Assembly: GCA_947372405.1 (NCBI GenBank)
Contig: CANBTO010000357.1
Location: forward strand, 1 to 5,731
DNA: 5,731 nucleotides
Direction: 5' to 3'
From: Verrucomicrobiaceae bacterium
Lineage (GTDB): Bacteria > Verrucomicrobiota > Verrucomicrobiae > Verrucomicrobiales > Akkermansiaceae
The notes below the pieces were generated by a model, which was not told where the DNA came from, did not search any database, and saw only the letters and a list, made by a program, of their open reading frames with translations. Both the position numbers and the translations under genes were made by a program. Positions 1-4,826 of the stretch are shown one piece after another. The number at the start of each line of letters is the position of its first letter. Position 1 is the stretch's first letter.

Positions 1-221
1 GCGAACACGTATTTCACCACGAACGAGGTCTCCTTGAGGATCGCGCGGGCACCGGTGGGGCCGAGGTTGACGAGGAAGCCGGGGCACTCCTTGTCCGGAC
101 CGATCGTGGTGGGCTTGTTCCACTGGCCGAGGTTGTCGGGATCGGAGATGGCGCGGGCGTGTCCTGTGAACGCCATGGAGAATGCGAGGGCGAAGAGGGT
201 GGTGGTGAGGTGCTGAAGCAT
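1..221 (-). CDS. DUF6288-like secreted protein, N-terminal fragment
   Basis: Only the first 73 codons are in the window; the gene runs off the left edge. The start is the ATG whose complement is at 219-221. Residues 1-24 form a typical Sec signal peptide (MLQHLTTTLFALAFSMAFTG then HARA, probable cleavage after ARA). The mature part contains PDKECPGFLVNLGPTGARA (residues 42-60) followed by a hydrophobic strand ending KYVF. The 'LGPTGARA' block near the N-terminus is what I associate with large secreted DUF6288 proteins of Verrucomicrobiota and Planctomycetota, which carry a PDZ-like segment after this motif; that assignment is from memory. Function of the family is not established. Copy 1 of repeat R1 lies 116 bp upstream of the start. 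No convincing Shine-Dalgarno sequence is seen. The main uncertainty is that most of the protein is missing. Confidence 0.65.
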   Translation of the reverse strand, partial: MLQHLTTTLFALAFSMAFTGHARAISDPDNLGQWNKPTTIGPDKECPGFLVNLGPTGARAILKETSFVVKYVF

Positions 222-431
222 GGCGAGTGGGAAGTGCCGAGTGAGGAGCGGAAGTTTGCTGGTTTTCAGGGAAGTGGGAGAGATTGTCGAATGACGATTG
301 TTGATTTTGGATTTTGGATTGGAAGAGGAAAAGACAGTCAGATCAAAAATCAACAATCGGAGTTCATCAATCGTCAATCAGAGTGGCATCGGAGATGGCG
401 GGCGGATCATGGGCATGAGTCAAATGGAGGC
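222..431. other. Intergenic region between genes 1 and 2
   Basis: This 210-bp gap is richer in A+T than the genes around it. It holds copy 1 of the 45-bp repeat R1 (337-381) and, to its left, a short run of tandem GATTTTG-like heptamers at about 303-322. The 14 bases at 295-308 (CGATTGTTGATTTT) are the exact reverse complement of 346-359 inside R1, so this copy can form a 14-bp stem with a 37-base loop. I see no clear promoter or U-tract terminator. Confidence 0.6.
337..381. repeat. R1 direct repeat, copy 1 (45 bp)
   Basis: The 45 bases beginning GTCAGATCAAAAATCAACAA and ending ATCGTCAATCAG are identical, base for base, to 2691-2735 in the same orientation. Weaker similarity (about 18 of 24 positions) continues rightward to about 404, matching to about 2758. 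The element is intergenic, between the stop of gene 2 (432) and the start of gene 1 (221). On the minus strand its right part reads ATTGACGATTGA. Exact 45-bp identity 2.35 kb apart, outside any gene, points to a dispersed repeat family rather than chance. It matches no named element that I know. Confidence 0.9.
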
Positions 432-1697
432 TCAACCTTTCGGGTTCACGATCACTTCATCCACCATCACCTTTTCCGCCGCCGTCACCATCTCGATCTT
501 GATATAGCGGGCGGGCGTCTGCGCTTCGTCCGTCAACACCAGCACGCTCCAAGGTTTGCGCGTTTTGTCCTGGAACGCCTCCCGCGCTCTCTTGTCAATT
601 GTGAAGGTCACGCCGTTGTGCCGGGAGTTGAGGACCCGGTAGGTCTTGCCGTCCTCGGAAATGGAAAAGGTTATTTTCTTTGGGAAAGCCGTCACCCCCG
701 GGCTAGCCAGCAGATTGATCGCAGTGGAATCAATCGGCATGACCTCGCCGAGATCGACCACCAACTCAACCGACGGATCATTTGCAGGGAAAACGACCCA
801 TCCCTTGTCGTTCGCGTCGGGACTGGCATAGCGGCCGTCCAGCAGAGCTTCAATACCCGGCTTTTTCTCGTCGGGCTTGATGTCAGAGGCCTTCACAGCA
901 ACGGATTTGCCGATGGCAGCGTGCGTTTTCACCCGTTCGGCAGAGTCGAAGAACACCTCCGTGAAAACACTCTCGTCCAACTTCATTTTAGGATCGATCA
1001 GAAGGCAGGCCTTGCGCGCGAAACGCTGGCCGATCACACGGTAAGCGTGTGGCGAAAAATGCCCGTCGCACTCATCATACCCGCCCCACGGATTCACCCC
1101 TTTGTTGAGGTCATCGGTATTGATCCAGGCAGCGTTGGGGCCGGCCTCACCGAGTTTCACGAGCGTGGCGCGAACAAGATCCCCGTCCTTCATTCCGTTG
1201 CTGTTAGTCCAATAGTCATTGATCCGACCAACCACATAATTGATTTGGGTCACCTTCAGATCCTGCTTCAGTTGTGCCAGAACACCGTTGAAGCTTTTCT
1301 CATACACGCTGCCCCAGCCCACGCGCGCGTCCTCTTCGCCCTGCATCCAGATGCAGGTGACGTCCTCGATCTGCTTCCCGGCGGTCGCCTTTTGTGTGCT
1401 TTTGAGCAGGGTTTCATACGTGGATCCGTTTTTGTCCGGCGATGGATCCTGCATGCCCTCAGGCGGCGCCCAGGCCTTGTACCACATCTTGATGGGTTGG
1501 CTCGGCCAACCGACCCTCACGACGATGACCTTGTCCTTGCCGAATATTTTCTCCACGGACTGCGCAAAGCTCGCAGACAGGGTGGGAGTCATGTTGGATT
1601 GGCCGGAAAGAACGAAGAGGTGCTGCCCGCCATCGGCAAAGGCTGGTTGGACAACTGAAGCCACGAGGGATGCCAGAAGCAGGATTTTTTTCTTCAT
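432..1697 (-). CDS. Secreted SASA-family (SGNH) carbohydrate esterase with C-terminal discoidin-like domain
   Basis: Predicted secreted acetylesterase of the sialate O-acetylesterase-like/CE6-type SGNH family, which removes acetyl groups from glycans. With the ATG at 1697 the protein has 421 residues; residues 1-21 (MKKKILLLASLVASVVQPAFA) are a clean signal peptide. An in-frame ATG at 1718 would add seven residues before this and is less likely. Block I is LFVLSGQSNM with nucleophile Ser34 (codon 1596-1598). The WMQGEEDA block is at 117-124. The block V region is DGHFSPHAY with Asp211 and His213, one residue shorter than the usual DGxH. Residues about 262-421 look like a discoidin (F5/8-type) beta-sandwich often appended to glycan-active enzymes (LLDGRYASPDANDKGWVVF). 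Gene 3 lies 117 bp upstream on the same strand, so the two may be co-transcribed. The natural substrate cannot be read from the sequence; sialate is only the family name. Confidence 0.88.
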   Translation of the reverse strand: MKKKILLLASLVASVVQPAFADGGQHLFVLSGQSNMTPTLSASFAQSVEKIFGKDKVIVVRVGWPSQPIKMWYKAWAPPEGMQDPSPDKNGSTYETLLKSTQKATAGKQIEDVTCIWMQGEEDARVGWGSVYEKSFNGVLAQLKQDLKVTQINYVVGRINDYWTNSNGMKDGDLVRATLVKLGEAGPNAAWINTDDLNKGVNPWGGYDECDGHFSPHAYRVIGQRFARKACLLIDPKMKLDESVFTEVFFDSAERVKTHAAIGKSVAVKASDIKPDEKKPGIEALLDGRYASPDANDKGWVVFPANDPSVELVVDLGEVMPIDSTAINLLASPGVTAFPKKITFSISEDGKTYRVLNSRHNGVTFTIDKRAREAFQDKTRKPWSVLVLTDEAQTPARYIKIEMVTAAEKVMVDEVIVNPKG

Positions 1698-1814
1698 GAG
1701 TGATGCGGTTGTATACATTTTCCAACAGCCCGCTTTATCAGGTCATGATCATCTGCATTCATCGAGTTCATCGGGGATCCATGATTTTGCTACGAATCAG
1801 TTGATTTGACACCA
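1698..1814. other. Intergenic region between genes 2 and 3
   Basis: This 117-bp gap separates the stop of gene 3 (1815) from the start of gene 2 (1697). It holds the extended 5' end of the gene 2 reading frame (ATG at 1718). A TATACA hexamer (minus strand, about 1710-1715) could be a -10 element, but no matching -35 box lies at 16-18 bp, so a promoter is not called. No strong hairpin with a U-tract is seen, so read-through from gene 3 into gene 2 is possible. Confidence 0.4.
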
Positions 1815-2582
1815 TCATTCCTTCTTCTGATAGATCCGCACGTAATCCACATCCATGCTTTTGCCTTCAAGAGCAGGACTGGCCTTGCCGGCAAACGAAG
1901 CAACCTTGGTGCTGAGCAAAACCTCTTCTTCGGCATTGCAGATGGTATGGGCAAGCGTGCGGACCTTTTTCCCGTCGAAATACCAGTTCAGCTCATTGGG
2001 CGTCCACTCCAGGGCGAAAACGTGGAAATTCATACTGAGGTCCGTTTCGGCCTTGTACTTCTGACCGCTGCCAGTGTGTTTGCCCTGCCAGTTGTGCAGG
2101 GTCATCGATACTTCGTGCGGGTAATGTGCCTCGACGATGTCGATCTCAAAGCGGGCGAGGCCGGGATCCTTCAGCGCCAGACGCTCTGGAGGGGTGTTCA
2201 GCCAGAATGCGTTGTTGAGTCCCGAAGCTCCGGCGATGCGGAAGCTGCACTCGAACCATCCGTATTTCTGGCGGAAGTGCCGGGTTGCGAGCCACGCGCC
2301 GGTCCACTCCTTCCCATTGCGGCGGGAGACCAATCTCAGGGCACCATCGGACACGGACACGTTCTTCGCCAGACGTTCTTTCTCGTCCTTGATGATCCAT
2401 TTGTTCGTGTCAACCTGCTGTCCCTCGAATTCCTCGCTGAAGCTCAGCCTCCATCCGTCCTTCGCCGCAGACGCGGGGGTCTTCACATCGATGTCAGCAA
2501 CCAGCAACGGGACCTCCTCGGCATGAATGGCGTTGACAGGCGTCAGCAGCAGAGCGGTGAGGAAGGTGAGGGTTGGCTTCAT
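1815..2582 (-). CDS. Secreted glycoside hydrolase family 16 (endo-beta-glycanase)
   Basis: GH16 retaining endo-hydrolase, acting on beta-1,3/1,4-glucans or marine galactans; the exact substrate is undetermined. The chosen ATG (2582) gives 255 residues with signal peptide MKPTLTFLTALLLTPVNAIHA (1-21); a TTG at 2624 would add 14 residues without signal character. Family landmarks appear in order: LSFSEEFEG (46-54), T-GAWLATRHF then YGWFECSFRI (94-116), NNAFWL (123-128), the catalytic strand FEIDIVEA (145-152) and the closing MDVDYVRIYQ strand. The EIDIVE motif supplies nucleophile Glu146, helper Asp148 and acid/base Glu151; the ExDxxE spacing (beta-bulge form) groups it with laminarinases, agarases and carrageenases rather than lichenases. 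The size is a single catalytic domain with no binding module. It precedes the esterase gene on the same strand, consistent with joint degradation of an acylated polysaccharide. R1 copy 2 lies 109 bp upstream. Confidence 0.93.
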   Translation of the reverse strand: MKPTLTFLTALLLTPVNAIHAEEVPLLVADIDVKTPASAAKDGWRLSFSEEFEGQQVDTNKWIIKDEKERLAKNVSVSDGALRLVSRRNGKEWTGAWLATRHFRQKYGWFECSFRIAGASGLNNAFWLNTPPERLALKDPGLARFEIDIVEAHYPHEVSMTLHNWQGKHTGSGQKYKAETDLSMNFHVFALEWTPNELNWYFDGKKVRTLAHTICNAEEEVLLSTKVASFAGKASPALEGKSMDVDYVRIYQKKE

Positions 2583-2690
2583 GGGTTCGTCGTCGGTGGG
2601 ATCTGTGGTATCGAACCGAATCAAGGTGTTTCAGGATATTTTAAAAGGCGGAATTTGAATGGATCGGGCCTTATGGCAAAAGGTCTGTCC

Positions 2691-2735
2691 GTCAGATCAA
2701 AAATCAACAATCGGAGTTCATCAATCGTCAATCAG
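2691..2735. repeat. R1 direct repeat, copy 2 (45 bp)
   Basis: Identical over all 45 bases to 337-381, same orientation. Similarity fades through about 2758. Unlike copy 1, it has no upstream CGATTGTTGATTTT arm, so the large stem-loop possible at copy 1 is absent here. It sits 109 bp upstream of the GH16 start, almost the same distance as copy 1 from gene 1 (116 bp). Together the two copies bracket the GH16 and esterase genes. Confidence 0.9.
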
Positions 2736-2833
2736 GGTGGCTTGGGAGCTGGCGGACAGGCCGCAGAACGCGCCGAAGCGGATGGACATGGCCGGAGTGA
2801 TGGCGCGCGCCATGGCGTTTTGGGAAAGTTGAA

Positions 2834-2935
2834 GGCACCGCGAATCATGCGAATCAAGCGAATCTGGAAACATTGAAGAAGGGAAAGAAGGCACCTATCA
2901 GATCCTTTCAATCGTTTCGCGTGATTCGCGGTGCC
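2834..2935. repeat. R2 palindromic element, copy A (REPIN/MITE-like, 102 bp)
   Basis: The left arm 2834-2853 (GGCACCGCGAATCATGCGAA) and the right arm 2916-2935 are inverted repeats matching at 19 of 20 positions. The left arm runs into three GCGAATC heptamers at 2840, 2849 and 2858, exactly 9 bp apart; the right arm carries two inverted heptamers, one a variant (GTTTCGC), also 9 bp apart. The copy at 4628-4730 has the same orientation, arm order and length within 1 bp, with a diverged centre. No coding capacity is evident. Two inverted short repeats about 100 bp apart resemble REPINs moved by RAYT (Y1) transposases, or a small MITE; no transposase gene and no obvious target-site duplication is visible here. 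As RNA it would form a long hairpin just after the gene 4 stop. Confidence 0.85.
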
Positions 2936-2950
2936 TATTCCTCTTCGCTA

Positions 2951-3601
2951 TCAACCTTCAAGTTCTTCCCCATTCGTGTTCCGTGGGGCCCGCCTGCGGC
3001 GCAGCAGAAGGCGGATTGCTGTCACCGCCCCAAGAAGCACGCCGACGATGATCGCTCCCCAAAGCCAGGTGTGAGTCCACCAGGGGCGTTTCACGACAAT
3101 AGCGGGCGTCTGGTCGCCCGGGACTAACAGAGACCAGCGGGGCGGCGATACGTTGGGTTCATGCATCCAGAACAGCACGGTCTGCTGACTGGTTTCAGGA
3201 GCAAGAAATCTCACTTCGCCATCCGGCGCGGCCCAGCGCCAGTAGGCGGTCAGCAATTGATGCGGATGCTTGGGCTCAACCTCCGTTTTTGGCATGGGTG
3301 ACTGGGCATCACGCGCGGCGTGCTGCACGATTTTCAAGGGCGCCAGTTCATCAAGACGGTGCTGCGTTTTGGACGCACCCAGTTCGATTCGCAAGGCGTC
3401 CGCCACCACTTTCCTCGCCTCCGCTTCGTCGGCGATCATGGGATTTCCACCGTAGTCCGCGACGATCCGCAAGCGCAGGACTCCATCCCGCAACTCAAAC
3501 CGCGCATCGAGGAACTCAGCACCGTGCCCAACCGCAAGCAAGGGGAGCCAACTAGCTCCCCCCGCGATCAGTCGGACGATGAAGCGCAAGCGGCGCATCA
3601 T
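2951..3601 (-). CDS. Unrecognised envelope protein with signal peptide and C-terminal membrane anchor
   Basis: I do not recognise this family. The ATG at 3601 overlaps the TGA of gene 5 by four bases (ATGA), and a second ATG at 3598 follows at once (ATGATG), so either can start translation by coupling to gene 5. From 3601 the protein has 216 residues. Residues 1-28 are a basic, hydrophobic signal peptide (MMRRLRFIVRL... ending VGHGA). Residues 29-170 are a soluble, probably beta-rich domain with DARFELRDGVLRLRIVADYG near its start, an acidic/basic middle segment, YWRWAAPDGEVRFLAPE, and PPRWSLLVPGDQTPA before the membrane. Residues about 178-198 (WLWGAIIVGVLLGAVTAIRL) form one membrane helix followed by RRRR and a short cytoplasmic tail. 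The shape recalls tripartite sorting tails, but no PEP or LPXTG motif precedes the helix. The most likely location is outer face of the inner membrane, perhaps anchoring or partnering the propeller. A longer in-frame start at 3643 inside gene 5 is rejected. Confidence 0.8.
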   Translation of the reverse strand: MMRRLRFIVRLIAGGASWLPLLAVGHGAEFLDARFELRDGVLRLRIVADYGGNPMIADEAEARKVVADALRIELGASKTQHRLDELAPLKIVQHAARDAQSPMPKTEVEPKHPHQLLTAYWRWAAPDGEVRFLAPETSQQTVLFWMHEPNVSPPRWSLLVPGDQTPAIVVKRPWWTHTWLWGAIIVGVLLGAVTAIRLLLRRRRAPRNTNGEELEG

Positions 3602-4539
3602 TTGTTTGCATTCCAGCGCAGCACCCGGCCCCACTGGTTCCATTCGGTTTCGAGAATGTTGCCGTCGTTGTCGAAGGTGATGCCATGCGGCGAAGTCACC
3701 GTGCCCTGCTGCCAGTCCTGAGGCGCGATCTTCGGGGTGTTGGTGAGTTTTGGAGACACGCCGAGCTCGGCGACCATTTTGTTGTCCTTGTCCCAGACGC
3801 TCACGCGTCCGGCGATTTCAGCGACACACATGAGATCACCGTGGAAACTCGCGCTGCTGGGATTGCGCAGGGATTTGTCCGCGATCATGCCGATGATGTT
3901 GCCTTCGAGGTCGAGGTGGAGCATGCGGTTGTTGCCGCGGTCCAGAGCCACGATGCGTTCGGGCGAAAAACGATGGTCGATGAAGATCTTATGAGTGTTC
4001 TTGAAGTTCCACGGTTCCACCGGACCGCCGAACACCTTCTTGAATTTGCCCGCACGATCGAAGATGAAGATCCAGCTCTTGCCGTAGCCGTCGACGATGT
4101 AGATGTCACCGTTGCTCGCGATATCGCAGTTGGTCAGTTTCAACGCACCCTTGTCCTCGGGGAATGCGGTCTTCGGAATCTCCATCACCACCGAGCCGTC
4201 GAGGTTGCATTTGATGAACCGGTTTTCCTCCAGCACCGTGGCGAAGATGTATTCCTTTCCTTCGTCCTTGCGGATCACGAAACCATGCAGGGAGCCGGGA
4301 ACTTTGAGAACCTTCGAAAACTTGCCATCGGGCCCGTACACGAGCAATCCGCCCTCCTTGTTGTCCTGCACGCTGACGTAGAAGTTGCCGGCGCTGTCAC
4401 AGGCGATCTCGCCGTGGCTGTTACCGAGTTTCTCCTGCCCGGGTGGGGGCTTGATGAAATCCGGAACAAACGTGTACGAGAGCTCCGCGGATGCGGAAGC
4501 GCTCAGGGCGAGGATGGCAAACAAGGCACGTAGTTTCAT
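3598..4539 (-). CDS. Secreted six-bladed beta-propeller, NHL / PAL-like
   Basis: The 313-residue protein has signal peptide MKLRALFAILALSASASA (1-18) and six repeat units, each opening with HG/xH or an equivalent and ending in a D-G-hydrophobic turn: His42, His85, the NCDIASNGDIYIVDGYG unit (137-153), His183, NPSSAS and SPHGITFD (His285). The pattern fits NHL propellers and in particular peptidyl-alpha-hydroxyglycine alpha-amidating lyase (PAL). From memory of rat PAL, three blade-opening histidines bind zinc (here His85, His183, His285 are the candidates), a DGY tyrosine is catalytic (here Tyr152), and a DRxNxR arginine helps (here DRGNNR, 200-205). The FHRGDH arginine segment of blade one is not conserved; VSVQDN stands there. 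Bacterial relatives are usually annotated only as 6-bladed beta-propeller, and true lyase activity is unproven. It is the first gene of a coupled pair with gene 4. The upstream 287-bp gap carries R2 copy B. No strong Shine-Dalgarno is seen. Confidence 0.85.
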   Translation of the reverse strand: MKLRALFAILALSASASAELSYTFVPDFIKPPPGQEKLGNSHGEIACDSAGNFYVSVQDNKEGGLLVYGPDGKFSKVLKVPGSLHGFVIRKDEGKEYIFATVLEENRFIKCNLDGSVVMEIPKTAFPEDKGALKLTNCDIASNGDIYIVDGYGKSWIFIFDRAGKFKKVFGGPVEPWNFKNTHKIFIDHRFSPERIVALDRGNNRMLHLDLEGNIIGMIADKSLRNPSSASFHGDLMCVAEIAGRVSVWDKDNKMVAELGVSPKLTNTPKIAPQDWQQGTVTSPHGITFDNDGNILETEWNQWGRVLRWNANK

Positions 4540-4627
4540 ATGGCAGCAGCAAAGGATCAGGTTCCACCCGGGCGGTCAAGATGCTTCATCACGGCAAGCC
4601 GGCGGCGGGGAGGTGAGAGAAGATCAA

Positions 4628-4730
4628 GGCACCGCGAATCAGGCGAATCGAGCGAATCTGGAAGAAATGAAGACGGCCGAGGAGGAAGGTTACCAAGACT
4701 CTTCTTAAGATTCGCAGGATTCGCGGTGCC
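4628..4730. repeat. R2 palindromic element, copy B (REPIN/MITE-like, 103 bp)
   Basis: The left arm 4628-4647 (GGCACCGCGAATCAGGCGAA) pairs with the right arm 4711-4730 at 18 of 20 positions. Heptamers GCGAATC occur at 4634, 4643 and 4652 with 9-bp spacing, and inverted GATTCGC at 4709 and 4718. The left ~45 bases differ from copy A at only a handful of positions, while the centre is diverged, so arm sequence or structure is what has been conserved. The copy lies in the 287-bp gap between gene 6 and gene 5, about 90 bp upstream of gene 5. The rest of that gap (4540-4627 and 4731-4826) shows no gene and no convincing promoter. Confidence 0.85.
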
Positions 4731-4826
4731 TATCCTTCTTCGCTTTCAAGACTTCACTTTTCGAGGTGACGATCCATGATGAAACGAGGCGCCGGGTTGA
4801 AATGATGTTAGGTGGCGCAGCGCCTG

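Larger units (their letters stand above)
2583..2950. other. 368-bp intergenic region carrying both repeat families
   Basis: This is the longest gene-free stretch. From left to right on the plus strand it holds an A+T-rich leader of gene 3 with an 8-bp TTTTAAAA palindrome near 2639-2646, R1 copy 2 (2691-2735), about 98 bp of GC-rich sequence without a recognisable gene, and R2 copy A (2834-2935), ending 13 bp before the gene 4 stop codon. On the minus strand a short ATG-initiated frame starts at 2813 and ends inside R1 at TGA (about 30 codons), but nothing suggests it is expressed. No good sigma-70-type promoter could be set. Confidence 0.6.

Noticed and set aside
159..1658. Long plus-strand frame of about 500 codons opposite the esterase gene
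   Set aside because: It is antisense to a well-supported SASA esterase, has no signal peptide or known motif, and runs through R1 copy 1. Long antisense frames are common in GC-rich genes.
1740..1800. Possible third, decayed R1 copy (GAGTTCATC word near 1764-1772)
   Set aside because: Only a short word of about 12 of 13 bases matches; the rest of the repeat is absent.
1806..2876. Plus-strand frame of 356 codons opposite the GH16 gene
   Set aside because: It is antisense to a GH16 with all catalytic residues and continues through R1 and into R2, so it is not plausible as a protein.
3602..3643. Upstream in-frame start for gene 4 at 3643
   Set aside because: It would place 14 uncharacteristic residues before the signal peptide and lies well inside gene 5; the ATGATG junction is a better start.
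3685..4533. Plus-strand frame of 282 codons opposite the propeller gene
   Set aside because: Its composition (rich in V, E, D, H) mirrors the complementary codons of the real gene; there is no motif or signal peptide.
4570..4580. TTGACC (minus strand) as a -35 box for gene 5
   Set aside because: No recognisable -10 hexamer lies 16-18 bp downstream, so a promoter cannot be supported.
4814..4824. Small hairpin GGCGCAGCGCC just after the gene 6 stop as a terminator
   Set aside because: The stem is only 4-5 bp and no run of T follows on the minus strand; it may be chance.
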